Shown piece after piece: positions 46,046-55,600 of a stretch of DNA of 64,000 nt. Under the pieces are notes generated by a model. That model had not been told where the DNA came from. It made no database searches and saw only the letters and a program-made list of their open reading frames with translations. The stretch lies in contig NZ_JACORU010000007.1 of NCBI RefSeq assembly GCF_014297445.1, forward strand, positions 62,001-126,000. Direction: 5' to 3'. Origin of the DNA: Ramlibacter albus (GTDB taxonomy: Bacteria > Pseudomonadota > Gammaproteobacteria > Burkholderiales > Burkholderiaceae_C). The position numbers and the translations under genes are program-made. Numbering within the stretch: the stretch's first letter is position 1; every line of letters begins with the position of its first letter.

Positions 46046-46294
46046 TCAGGCGCCGCCGATGCCGACGGTCACCTTGCCGCGGCCTTGGCACTCGGGGCAC
46101 GTGGTGCCCGCGAGCTTGCCGCTGCCACCGCAGCGCGGGCAGACATCTTCGCCTGTGCCGGGTGTTCCTGGGGGCGCTTCATCGCCCGGCGCCATGGGTG
46201 CCTGGCTCATGTCGATCGAAGCGCCGGGGTCTTCCTCGCCGGCGACGGACTCGGCGGCAAGATCGACCGGCGCAGGCTCGTGTTCGCGGTTCAT
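46046..46294 (-). CDS. Small protein with two DnaJ-type CxxCxGxG motifs
   Basis: An 82-residue protein, acidic in its first half, with CPRCGGSGKL and CPECQGRGKV near the C-terminus. Together they could bind one zinc ion as in the DnaJ cysteine-rich domain. There is no J domain. No strong ribosome binding site is visible. Function unknown; a chaperone-like or RNA-binding accessory role is only a guess. Confidence 0.6.
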   Translation of the reverse strand: MNREHEPAPVDLAAESVAGEEDPGASIDMSQAPMAPGDEAPPGTPGTGEDVCPRCGGSGKLAGTTCPECQGRGKVTVGIGGA

Positions 46295-46347
46295 GCGTCC
46301 ATGCTAGGAAGCGCGGCAGGCGGCGCGCGTAGGACGACTGCACTTCC

Positions 46348-47592
46348 CTACGCGCCCTGCCAGGCGGGCGGCCGGCTGGCCGGCATGCCGCGCAAGGCCC
46401 CGGATGAGTCGATGCCGCGCGGGCTCGTGGCCCAGTTGCCGTCCCAGTCGCGGTGCATCTCGCATTGCGCGCGCGCCAGCTCCGTCATGTTCAGCACGGC
46501 ACCCGTCTGCGAGTGACGGATCTCGTTGCAATGCGCGACGTTGCCGCCGTGGTGCAGGAACTCCGCGCATCGGTAGAACTTGAAGGAGCTGGTGGTGAAG
46601 TCCCTCACCTCCACGGCCGTGCGGCTGAGGTCGGTGCACTGCGCCAGCAGCTTGAGCGAGTTGTAGAACATGGGGATGGAACACATGTAGTGCCCCGTCT
46701 TGTGGGTGACCAGCAGCACCTTGCCCGCCGTCACCACCCACTCGCCGGCCCCCATCACGCGCCCGCCGGCCAGGAACGTGGAGTGGTGGAACTCGCCGAC
46801 GGCGTGGCTGTCACTGTAGAAGATGCCGCCGGCGCTGCACACCCAGATGGCGTAGTTCTTGCCGTTGAAGGCGGTCTTGCGATCGAAGGTCGTGAAGCGC
46901 TCGAGCGGGATGCTGCCCTTGCCGCGAGCGTCCACCGGCGCGGGCACGTGGCGGTAGGCGATCTTGTCGTCGCCGAACACGATCATGAATTTCCAGCGCT
47001 CCTTCGGGTCGAGGTAGCGCACCGAGTGCACGCCGGTGGCCTCGCCCTTTTCCTCGCACCACTCGAAGAAGCCCAGCTGGGTGCCGGTGTCCGCCAGCCA
47101 GCGGTTGAAGATCGCCTTGTCCATGTGGCCCCAGGAGCGGTGCTTCGGGTCCAGGCATTCGAGCCAGTAGTTGCCCTCGCTCGTGGGTACCGGGCCCTTG
47201 GCACCGCGGTGCACCAGGTGGTGCGTCTCGCCCCCGTGGCTGCCGTGCGCGCTGGGCACGAAGATGCGGCGCGCCTTTCGCAGGGCCGACTGCGCCTTGT
47301 CGATCGCCTGCAGCTGCTTGGAGGCGTTGCTGCCCAGCGCGAAGTACGCAGGGAAACAGGGGTGGGTGGCGTTGTGGCGGGACGTGAATTGCCTGCCCAG
47401 GTCCTCCAGCTCGGCGAGCAGCGCCTTGCGCCCCTCGACGTCGGTGCCATCGCGCATCCAGTAGTGGCGCAGCTTGTATTCGACAAGGCCGGCCTCGTCG
47501 GTGCGCGGCTTGCCTTTCATCGATGCGACCCAGGCGGCGACCGCCGGGACATGGCTGCTCAGGGGGGCGCGGGACTTGGCCGGACCGGGCAT
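46348..47592 (-). CDS. Hypothetical protein, 414 aa
   Basis: I do not recognise this protein. It has a short basic, Pro/Ser-rich start (PGPAKSRAPLSSHVPAVAAW), then a globular region rich in His, Trp and aromatic residues (RIFVPSAHGSHGGETHHLVH, NYWLECLDPKHRSWGHMDKA, HHSTFLAGGRVMGAGEWVV). No signal peptide or membrane helix. GAGAGG precedes the ATG at 47592. Many His and Cys residues could bind metal. It stands alone between unrelated genes. Confidence 0.6.
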   Translation of the reverse strand: MPGPAKSRAPLSSHVPAVAAWVASMKGKPRTDEAGLVEYKLRHYWMRDGTDVEGRKALLAELEDLGRQFTSRHNATHPCFPAYFALGSNASKQLQAIDKAQSALRKARRIFVPSAHGSHGGETHHLVHRGAKGPVPTSEGNYWLECLDPKHRSWGHMDKAIFNRWLADTGTQLGFFEWCEEKGEATGVHSVRYLDPKERWKFMIVFGDDKIAYRHVPAPVDARGKGSIPLERFTTFDRKTAFNGKNYAIWVCSAGGIFYSDSHAVGEFHHSTFLAGGRVMGAGEWVVTAGKVLLVTHKTGHYMCSIPMFYNSLKLLAQCTDLSRTAVEVRDFTTSSFKFYRCAEFLHHGGNVAHCNEIRHSQTGAVLNMTELARAQCEMHRDWDGNWATSPRGIDSSGALRGMPASRPPAWQGA

Positions 47593-47681
47593 CTTGTTTC
47601 CTCTCTTCGCCGCAGCTGCGCGGCCGGGCGAGTATGGCAAACAAAACGTCCAGTCTGCGGACTTTCAGGAGGTATTTCCTC

Positions 47682-48449
47682 CTACTGACCACTCCATTTG
47701 GGCGACCTCTTTTCCACGAAAGCATTCACCCCTTCATGGAAGTCAGCACTGCCGTATGCACGGCGTATCAGGTCTTCTGCGTCAGGGAGGTCGCGCGCGA
47801 GCAACCGGTTGAGCGCCGCCTTGCTGACCTGCTGCGTCACGGGCGCGAGCTGCGCGAGCTTGTTGCACAGACGGTCCGACGCGGCGTCGATGTCCGCAGG
47901 CGCCGCCAGCTCGGCGACGTAACCCGCGGCGAGCCCGTCCTCGGCCGACACCATTTCGGCGGCCAGCAGCATGCGCAGCGCGCGCGGGCGGCCCAGCGCC
48001 GCGACGAGGCGGGCCAGGTTCGACATCGACAGGCAGTTGCCCAGCGTGCGCGCGATCGGCACGCCGAACTTCGAGCCCGGCGTCGCGATTCGGAAATCGC
48101 ACGCCGTCGCGATCGCGAGGCCGCCGCCGATGCACCAGCCTTCGATCACCGCAACGGTCGGCATCGGCAGCGACTCGAGCAGCGCCATGCACGCATCGAT
48201 GCGCTTCTCGTACGCCACGCCGTCCTCGCCGGTCTTGAAGTCGCGGAACTGCGCGATGTCGGTGCCGGCCACGAACGCTTCGCCACCCGCACCGCGGAAG
48301 CGCACGACACGGATGCTCGTGTCGTCACGCAGCTGCGTGCAGATGGCCGTGAGCTGCTCGTACATCGCCCAGGTCATCGCGTTGCGCGCTTCGGGCCGGT
48401 CGAAAGTGACCGACGCGATCGCGCCCTCGATCGCAAGACGCACCGTCAT
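47682..48449 (-). CDS. Enoyl-CoA hydratase/isomerase family protein
   Basis: The 255-residue protein has the crotonase fold: ASVTFDRPEARNAMTWAMYE, FRGAGGEAFVAGTDIAQF for the first oxyanion region, and VIEGWCIGGGLAIATACDFR for the second. Catalytic glutamates typical of hydratases are not obvious, so an isomerase or hydrolase is possible. It overlaps the CoA-transferase gene by 4 bases and is the last gene of a three-gene operon. Confidence 0.87.
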   Translation of the reverse strand: MTVRLAIEGAIASVTFDRPEARNAMTWAMYEQLTAICTQLRDDTSIRVVRFRGAGGEAFVAGTDIAQFRDFKTGEDGVAYEKRIDACMALLESLPMPTVAVIEGWCIGGGLAIATACDFRIATPGSKFGVPIARTLGNCLSMSNLARLVAALGRPRALRMLLAAEMVSAEDGLAAGYVAELAAPADIDAASDRLCNKLAQLAPVTQQVSKAALNRLLARDLPDAEDLIRRAYGSADFHEGVNAFVEKRSPKWSGQ

Positions 48450-49636
48450 GAGAAAGCCCCTTCCCCTGCAAGCTGTTCGTAATCGAGGCCGGCTTCTTCC
48501 AGCACCTCGCGCGTGTGCTCACCCAGCAGCGGCGGATGCCGGCGCACCTGCTGCGGCGTGCCGGAGAGCTTCACCGCGAAGCCGATGTTCGGGACCTTGC
48601 CTTCCACCGGGTGGTCGATGTCCATGCGCATGCCGCGCGCCTTGCCGTGCTCGCTGTCGAAGGCCTCGGGGTAGCTGAGGATCGGCCCCGCGGGGATGCC
48701 GTTGTCCAGCAGCGTCTGCACCCAGTAGTCCTTGGGGTGCTGCTTGAACGTCTTCTCCAGCTCGTCCTGCAGCGCCTGCCGGTTGTTCAACCTCGACGCG
48801 ATGGTCGAGAAGCGGGCATCCTGCAGCAGGTCTTCGCGCCGCATGAGCGTGCACAGCTGCACCCACAGCTTCTGGTTGTTCGCGCCCATCACGAAGTGGC
48901 CGTCGCTGCACGCCATTGCCTGGTACGGGGCCGTCATCTTGTTCGACGTGCCGAGCGGCACGGGCGGCTTGCCGGTGCCCCACCAGTCGCACGTGTCCCA
49001 CACGCTGAACGCCATCGCCGAGTCGAACAGCGCCGCGTCCACGTACTGGCCTTGCCCCGTATTCTTCGCGCCGATGTACGCGGCGAGCGTGGCGTAGACC
49101 GCGAACAGCGCGCAGCCGATGTCGGCCACGGGCACGCCGCACTTCACGGGCGGCGAGTCGGGATAGCCCGTCACGCTCATCACGCCCGTCATGGCCTGCG
49201 CCATCAGGTCGAAGCCGGGGCGATCGGCCCACGGGCCCGTCTGGCCGAAGCCGCTGATGCTGGTGTAGACGAGCCGCGGGTTCACTTCCTTGAGCACGTC
49301 GTAGCCGAGGCCCAGGCGCTTGAGCGCGCCGGGGCGGTAGTTCTCGACCAGGATGTCCGCGGTCTTCGCGAGCTCGATCACCGCGTTGCGGCCCGCATCG
49401 CTCTTCAGGTTCAGCGCGATGCTGCGCTTGTTGCGGTTCATGTTGATGAAGCCGAGCGAGTCCGCCCCCTTCATCTTGAAACCCATCGAGCCGCGCGTCT
49501 GGTCGCCGGTGCCCGGCGGCTCGATCTTGATCACGTCGGCGCCCAGGTCACCCAGCAGCATGCAGGCGTAAGGGCCTGCCATCACCTGCGAGATGTCGAG
49601 GACGCGGACTCCGGCCAGCGGAAGCGGTCTTGTCAA
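48446..49636 (-). CDS. CaiB/BaiF family CoA transferase
   Basis: A 396-residue class III CoA transferase. The N-terminus is AGVRVLDISQVMAGPYACML with DLGADVIKIEPPG, and RNKRSIALNLKSDAG, PGALKRLGLGYDVL follow. The catalytic aspartate of the family is in GFDLMAQAMTGVM. The TTG start overlaps the stop of the Bug receptor gene (TTGA), so translation is coupled. It probably activates the acid taken up or formed in the same pathway by moving CoA onto it. Confidence 0.88.
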   Translation of the reverse strand: MTRPLPLAGVRVLDISQVMAGPYACMLLGDLGADVIKIEPPGTGDQTRGSMGFKMKGADSLGFINMNRNKRSIALNLKSDAGRNAVIELAKTADILVENYRPGALKRLGLGYDVLKEVNPRLVYTSISGFGQTGPWADRPGFDLMAQAMTGVMSVTGYPDSPPVKCGVPVADIGCALFAVYATLAAYIGAKNTGQGQYVDAALFDSAMAFSVWDTCDWWGTGKPPVPLGTSNKMTAPYQAMACSDGHFVMGANNQKLWVQLCTLMRREDLLQDARFSTIASRLNNRQALQDELEKTFKQHPKDYWVQTLLDNGIPAGPILSYPEAFDSEHGKARGMRMDIDHPVEGKVPNIGFAVKLSGTPQQVRRHPPLLGEHTREVLEEAGLDYEQLAGEGAFS

Positions 49637-50598
49637 CTCTCGGCCTTCACGTTCGCTTCCTTGATCACCTTGGCCCACTTGGTGAGCTCGACGTGCATGA
49701 ACTCCTTCATCTTCTCCGTGGAGCCGCCGCCGTCCTCGGCGCCGGAAGCTTCGAGCTTCTCGATCACGTCGGGCATGGCGAGCGCCTTGTTCACGTCCTC
49801 GTTCATGCGCTTGGCCAGCGCCGGCGACATCTTGCCGGGGCCGACGAGCCCGTACCACGTCGTGGCCTCGAAGCCGGGGAAGCCGCTCTCGGCCATCGTC
49901 GGCACGTTGGGGTGGCTGGCGGCGCGCTTTGCGCGCGTCTGCGCGATGGCGACAGCCTTGCCGTTCTTCACGTGCGGCGTGGCGGCCGTCATCGTGTCGA
50001 AGCTGTACTGCACCTGCCCGCCGATCAGGTCGGTGAGCATCGGGCCGCTGCCCTTGTAAGGCACGTGGATGGCCTTCACGCCGGCCTGCAGCATGAACAT
50101 CTCCAGTGCGAGGTGCTGGGCGCTGCCCGAGCCCGCGGAGCCGAAGCTCACCGCGCCCGGCTTGGCCTTGCACAGCGCGACGAGGTCCTTGACCGTCTTG
50201 GCGGGCTGCATCTGGCCGCAGATCAGCAGGTTGGGCGTCACACCCACCATGGCGATCGGCTGGAAGTCCTTCTCGGCGTCGTAGCCCAGCTTTTGCAGGT
50301 TGGGCATGATCGCGTGGCTGTTGATGTGCGCCATGTGCAGCACCGTGCCGTCCGCCGGTGCCTTGGCGACGTAGTCGCTGGCGATGGTGCCCGAGGCGCC
50401 CGCCTTGTTCTCGACGAGCACGTTCACTTTCCACATGTCCTGCAGCTTCTGGCCGATCACGCGGGCCAGGATGTCCGTGCCGCCGCCGGGCGCGAAGCCG
50501 ACGATGATCCGCACGGGCTGCGTGGGCAGTTGCTGGGCGCGTAGCGTCGGAACAGCGAGGGTGGCCGCGATACCCGCGGTGAAGGTCCTGCGTTTCAT
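49633..50598 (-). CDS. Bug family tripartite-tricarboxylate-type substrate-binding protein
   Basis: The 321-residue receptor has a signal (KRRTFTAGIAATLAVPTLRA) and the Bug landmarks QPVRIIVGFAPGGGTDILAR, VENKAGASGTIASDYVAKAP and NVPTMAESGFPGFEATTWYG. Bug proteins bind carboxylated solutes. No TctAB membrane genes are present. First gene of the Bug, CoA transferase, enoyl-CoA hydratase operon, suggesting uptake or sensing of an organic acid that is then activated. Confidence 0.88.
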   Translation of the reverse strand: MKRRTFTAGIAATLAVPTLRAQQLPTQPVRIIVGFAPGGGTDILARVIGQKLQDMWKVNVLVENKAGASGTIASDYVAKAPADGTVLHMAHINSHAIMPNLQKLGYDAEKDFQPIAMVGVTPNLLICGQMQPAKTVKDLVALCKAKPGAVSFGSAGSGSAQHLALEMFMLQAGVKAIHVPYKGSGPMLTDLIGGQVQYSFDTMTAATPHVKNGKAVAIAQTRAKRAASHPNVPTMAESGFPGFEATTWYGLVGPGKMSPALAKRMNEDVNKALAMPDVIEKLEASGAEDGGGSTEKMKEFMHVELTKWAKVIKEANVKAES

Positions 50599-50626
50599 GT
50601 TGTCTCCTGGGGTCTACTGCAAAAAC

Positions 50627-51856
50627 TCAGGCCGCCTTCTGGAGGTCGACCGGTGCGGGATGGCCCGCGAAGTAATCCATTGCGGCGGCAACGCCGCTGC
50701 CCGCGAGCTTGATGCCGGCGAGCTTCATGCCCATCTCGCAACCGCTCAAAGCGGCCATCAGCGTGAGATCGTTGCAATCACCGAGGTGCCCGATGCGGAA
50801 CATGCGGCCCTTCACCTTGCCCAGGCCCGTGCCCAGGGACAGGTCGAAGCGTTCGTAGATCAGCTTGCGCACGGCGTCCGCATCCACGCCCTCGGGCGTG
50901 ACGACGCCGGTGAGCACCGGCGAATGGCTCGTGGCTTCGATGCACTGCGTCTCCAGCCCCCACGCCTTCACAGCCGCGCGCACGCCTTCACCCCAGCGCA
51001 CATGGCGCGCGAAGGTGCCTTCGAGACCGCCGTGGGCGGGGTCGAGCAGCATGTCGCATGCCTCGGCCAGGCCGTACAGCAGGTTGGTGTTGGGCGTGTA
51101 CGGGAAGTAGCCGGTCTTGTTGATGTCCAGCATCTCGTCCCAGGCCCAGAAGGACTTGGGCAGCTTCGACGACTTGCTGGCTTCGATGGCCTTGGGCGAC
51201 AGCGCGTTGAAGCTGATGCCCGGCGGCAGCATCAGGCCCTTCTGCGAGCCGCTGATCGTGACGTCCACGCCCCACTCGTCGTGCTTGTATTCGGCGGAAG
51301 CCAGGCCGGAGATGGAGTCGACCAGCAACAGCGCGGGATGCTTCGCCGCATCGATGGCCTTGCGCACCGCGAGGATGTTGCTCGTCGCGCCCGTCGAGGT
51401 CTCGTTGTGCACCACGCACACGGCCTTGATCGCATGCGCGGTGTCGGCCTTCAGGCGCTCCTCGATCATGTGCGCCTGCACGCCGCGGCGCCAGCCTTCC
51501 ACGCCCGGCAGGCCGATGAATTCGGTCTTGAGCTGCAGGCGCGTCGCGAGCTTGTTCCACAGCGACGCGAAGTGGCCGGTCTCGTACATGAGCACCTGGT
51601 CGCCGGGCGACAGCGTGTTGGCAAGCGCGGCCTCCCATGCGCCGGTGCCCGATGCGGGATAGATCACCACCGGGTGCTTCGTCTGGAAGATCTTCTGGAT
51701 GCCCTTCAACACGCGCAGCCCCAGCTCGCCGAACTCGGGGCCGCGATGGTCGATCGTCGGCAGGCTCATGGCGCGCAGGATGCGGTCCGGCACGGGCGAC
51801 GGGCCCGGGATCTGCAGGAAGTGGCGGCCGGTGGGGTGGTAGTCGAGGGTCAGCAT
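50627..51856 (-). CDS. PLP-dependent aminotransferase (alanine/serine-glyoxylate type)
   Basis: The 409-residue class V aminotransferase has FLQIPGPSPVPDRILRAMSL, IYPASGTGAWEAALANTL, VHNETSTGATSNI, LVDSISGLASAEYKHDEWGV and the PLP lysine in SGSQKGLMLPPG. Relatives convert glyoxylate to glycine with serine or alanine as donor. Three in-frame ATGs exist (51874, 51865, 51856); the first two lie inside an operator, and the last gives the normal N-terminus. It is divergent from the GntR/glycolate-dehydrogenase-like operon. Confidence 0.88.
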   Translation of the reverse strand: MLTLDYHPTGRHFLQIPGPSPVPDRILRAMSLPTIDHRGPEFGELGLRVLKGIQKIFQTKHPVVIYPASGTGAWEAALANTLSPGDQVLMYETGHFASLWNKLATRLQLKTEFIGLPGVEGWRRGVQAHMIEERLKADTAHAIKAVCVVHNETSTGATSNILAVRKAIDAAKHPALLLVDSISGLASAEYKHDEWGVDVTISGSQKGLMLPPGISFNALSPKAIEASKSSKLPKSFWAWDEMLDINKTGYFPYTPNTNLLYGLAEACDMLLDPAHGGLEGTFARHVRWGEGVRAAVKAWGLETQCIEATSHSPVLTGVVTPEGVDADAVRKLIYERFDLSLGTGLGKVKGRMFRIGHLGDCNDLTLMAALSGCEMGMKLAGIKLAGSGVAAAMDYFAGHPAPVDLQKAA

Positions 51857-51863
51857 GGGCGCC

Positions 51864-51881
51864 ATTTTTTGCATACAAAAT
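51864..51881. promoter_or_regulatory. GntR-type operator 1
   Basis: ATTTTTTGCATACAAAAT, with the near-palindromic core TTTTGCATACAAAA typical of FCD-type GntR regulators. An identical 18-base copy is at 51929. It lies where a -10 box for the aminotransferase gene would fall: on the minus strand TTGACA is at 51892-51887 and AAAAAT follows after 17 bases. Confidence 0.8.
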
Positions 51882-51928
51882 TCATTTGTCAACCTGAGGC
51901 CCTTGGCATTAAAGGGTTTGACCGGGCG

Positions 51929-51946
51929 ATTTTTTGCATACAAAAT
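51929..51946. promoter_or_regulatory. GntR-type operator 2
   Basis: Second identical copy of the 18-base operator, 65 bp from the first. It covers the predicted -10 region of the GntR gene (TTGACC at 51918-51923, then CAAAAT at 51941-51946 after 17 bases). The ATG at 51954 is seven bases after that box, predicting a leaderless message and autoregulation. Confidence 0.8.
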
Positions 51947-51953
51947 GGCCGCC

Positions 51954-52649
51954 ATGACTGCGGAAATCATTGCCATCCCGCGCGCCAACCTGCACGAGCA
52001 GGCCGCCGTGCGCCTGCGCCAGATGATCGTGGAGGGGCGCATCGCGCCGGGCGCCAAGCTCAACGAGCGGGAGCTGTGCGAGGTGCTGGACGTCTCGCGC
52101 ACCCCGCTGCGCGAGGCGATCAAGATGCTGGCCGCCGAGGGCCTGGTCGAGCTGGTGCCCAACCGTGGCGCCATCGCGGTCCAGCTGTCGGAGGAGGACG
52201 TGCGCCACACCTTCGAGGTGATGGGCGGGCTGGAGGCGCTCTCCGGCGAGCTCGCGGCGCAACGCATCACGGACGAGGAGCTGGCCGAGATCAAGGCCAT
52301 GCACTTCGAGATGCTCGCGGCCTACACGCGGCGCGACCTGTCCAACTACTACCGCATCAACGCGCAGATCCACCGCGCGATCAATGCCGCGGCGAAGAAC
52401 CCCGTGCTGGCCGCCACGTACGACCGCGTCAACGCGCGCCTGCAGGCGCTGCGCTTCCGCTCCAACCAGGACGAGGAGAAGTGGAAGAGCGCGATGAAGG
52501 AACACGAGCAGATGGTGGACGCCCTGTCGCGCCGCGACGCGAAGGCGCTGCGCGAGGTGCTCGCCTCGCACCTGATGAACAAGTTGACCGTCGTGCTGGA
52601 GCTGCTGCGCTCGGCCCAGGCGAAGAAGAAGGGCAAGGCCACGCCATGA
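51954..52649 (+). CDS. GntR family regulator, FCD subfamily
   Basis: The 231-residue regulator has the GntR winged helix: QAAVRLRQMIVEGRIAPGAK, LNERELCEVLDVSRTPLREA and IKMLAAEGLVELVPNRGAIA. The helical C-terminal FCD domain (RRDLSNYYRINAQIHRAINA; SAMKEHEQMVDALSRRDAKA) usually binds an organic acid with a metal. The ATG at 51945 inside the operator is a possible earlier start. It overlaps the following dehydrogenase gene by 4 bases and probably controls both divergent units. Confidence 0.9.
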   Translation: MTAEIIAIPRANLHEQAAVRLRQMIVEGRIAPGAKLNERELCEVLDVSRTPLREAIKMLAAEGLVELVPNRGAIAVQLSEEDVRHTFEVMGGLEALSGELAAQRITDEELAEIKAMHFEMLAAYTRRDLSNYYRINAQIHRAINAAAKNPVLAATYDRVNARLQALRFRSNQDEEKWKSAMKEHEQMVDALSRRDAKALREVLASHLMNKLTVVLELLRSAQAKKKGKATP

Positions 52650-55600
52650 ATGCACGCGTGCCGGTTTCCATTGCGCAGGGCGCGGGTGTCTACGACAAGG
52701 TGTCGAAGGTCTCCAACGAAGTCGCGGGCCTGCTGGCGCAGCGGCTCGCGAGCGAGACGCGTGGTGAAGTGCTGTTCTCCGTGGGCGACCGCGGGCGCTA
52801 CTCCACCGACGCGTCGATCTACCAGGTGGTGCCCGTCGGCGTGTTCGTGCCGCGCAGCCACGAAGACACGCGCATCGCGCTGGACATCGGCCGCGACCTG
52901 AAGGTGCCCATCGTCCCGCGCGGCGGCGGCACCAGCCAGTGCGGCCAGACCGTGGGCGCGGGCCTCGTCATCGACTTCTCCAAGCACGTGCGCAACGTGC
53001 TCTCGGTCGATGCGGACAACCGCACCGCGGAAGTCGAGCCCGGCATCGTGCTGGACCACCTCAACGCGCACCTGAAGAAGACCGGGCTCTGGTACCCGGT
53101 GGACGTGTCCACCAGCGCGCAGGCCACGCTCGGCGGCATGGCGGGCAACAACTCGTGCGGCAGCCGCAGCATCGCCTACGGCAACATGGTGCACAACGTG
53201 CTGGGCATCGACGCGTGGACCGCCGACGGCGCCCTGCACTCGTTCGGCCGCTTCGAGCACGCGACCGGCAAGGCGCGCGAGTTCGGGGAAGAGGTACAGG
53301 CCCTGGCGATCCAGCTCGCCGGTGATATCGACGCGCGCTGGCCCAAGGTGATGCGCCGCGTGGCCGGCTACAACCTGGACATCTTCCGCAACCAGAGCGT
53401 GCGGCCGTACACCGGTGACGGCGGCGTCAACCTCGCGCACCTGCTGGTGGGCAGCGAGGGCACGCTGGCGCTGACGAAGTCGCTGAAGCTGCAACTCGCC
53501 GAACTGCCGCGCGCGAAGGCGCTCGGCGTGGTGAACTTCCCGACCTTCTACAAGGCGATGGACAGCGCGCAGCACATCGTCAGGCTGGACCAGGGTGGCG
53601 ACCTCACGGCGGTGGAGCTGGTGGACCGCACGATGATCGAGCTTGCGCTGCAGAACCCCGCGTTCGCGCCGGTCGTGCAGGGCGCGCTGATCGGCAGGCC
53701 CGATGCGCTGCTGCTGGTGGAGTTCTCCGGCGCGGACAAGGCCGCGCTCGCGCGGCAGGTGCAGCGCCTCGAGCAGCTGATGGGCGACCTCGGCCTGCCC
53801 GGCTCGGTGGTGCAGCTGCTCGACGACGCCTCGCAGAAGGCGCTGTGGGAAGTGCGCAAGGCGGGCCTGAACATCATGATGAGCCTCAAGGGCGACGGCA
53901 AGCCGGTGAGCTTCATCGAGGACTGCGCCGTGCCGCTGGAGCACCTCGCCGAATACACCGACGAGCTGACGCAGGTGTTCCGCAAGCACGGCACCAAGGG
54001 CACGTGGTACGCGCATGCCTCCGTTGGCACGCTGCACGTGCGCCCGATCCTCGACATGCGGCGCGGCGGCGCGCCGAAGATGCGGCAGATCGCCGAGGAA
54101 GCGTCGGCGCTCGTTCGCAAGTACAAGGGCGCGTACAGCGGCGAGCATGGCGACGGCCTGTGCCGCGGCGAATGGATCCAGTGGCAGTTCGGCCCGAAGA
54201 TCAACGAGGCGTTCGCGCACATCAAGCGCATGTTCGACCCCGGCAACCTGCTGTGCCCGCAGCGCATCATCGACCCGCCGCGCATGGACGACACGCGGCT
54301 GATGCGCTTCCCGCCGTCGTACAAGGTGATCCCGGTGACGCCCGCGCTCGACTGGCGCGCGTGGGACGTGCAGAACGACCCGGCCACCGAAAAGACCACC
54401 GCGCCCGGCACCGGCGGCGACCCCGCGCAGGGCTTCGCCAAGGCCGTGGAGATGTGCAACAACAACGGGCACTGCCGCAAGTTCGATGCGGGGACCATGT
54501 GCCCGAGCTACCGCGTCACACGCGACGAGAAGCACCTCACCCGCGGCCGCGCGAACACGTTACGCCTGGCTGTGAGCGGGCAGCTCGGCCCCGAAGGCCT
54601 GCTGCACGACGAAGTGCGCGAGGCGCTCGACCTGTGCGTGAGCTGCAAGGGCTGCAAGCGAGACTGCCCCACGGGCGTGGACATGGCGCGCATGAAGGTG
54701 GAGTGGACGCACCAGGACCGGAAGCAGAACGGCTGGACCTTGAAGGACAAGCTGATCGCGCGCTTGCCGGAGTACGCCGCCACGGCCAGCCGGTTCGCGG
54801 GAGTGCTGAACCTGCGCAACCGCATTCCGCTGCTGGCGAAGCTTGGCGAGGCGGTAACTGGGTTCGCGGCGAAACGCAGCCTGCCCGAGTGGCAATCGAG
54901 ACACTTCTTCAACAGCGGTGTCGCGGGTGCCTCGCGCGACGAGGTGCTCGCCGCCGCGAAACCGGTGGTCCTTTTCGTCGACACCTTCAACGGTTTCTTC
55001 GAGTCGGAAAACGCGCTCGCCGCTTTCAAGGTGCTGCAGTCCGCGGGCTACACGGTGCACGTTGCTTCGAAGCAGGGCGGCGACGGCAAGCACCTGTGCT
55101 GCGGCCGCACCTACCTGTCCTCGGGCATGGTGGACGAGGCTCGCACGAAAGCGCGCGAGCTGGTCGAAACGATGCTGCCCTTCGCGCAGAGGGGCATCGC
55201 GATCGTCGGGCTGGAGCCGTCGTGCCTGCTCACGCTGCGGGACGAAGCTCTGGCGCTCGGCCTCGGCACCGCGGCCGAACAGGTTTCGAAGCAGGCGCTG
55301 CTGTTCGAGGAGTTCCTTGCGCGTGAAGCCGCGTCCGGCCGCCTCGACGGCCTGAAAGCGAAGCTCAAGCCCTTGTCGCAGCCGCTGCTGGTGCACGGCC
55401 ATTGCCACCAGAAGGCTTTCGGCGCGATCTCGCCGGTGCTCGAGGTGTTGAAGCTGATCCCCGGCGCCCAGCCGCAACTCATCGAGTCCAGCTGCTGCGG
55501 CATGGCCGGCAGCTTCGGCTACGAGGCGAAGCACCTCGAGGTGTCGATGAAGATGGCGGAGCTTTCCCTTCTGCCCGCGGTGCGTGCGCAGCCGGACGCG

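Noticed and set aside
50384..52645. Very long open frame upstream of the fused dehydrogenase
   Set aside because: It lies antisense to the Bug receptor and aminotransferase genes and through the GntR gene in another frame. High GC keeps it open; the real start is the ATG at 52646.
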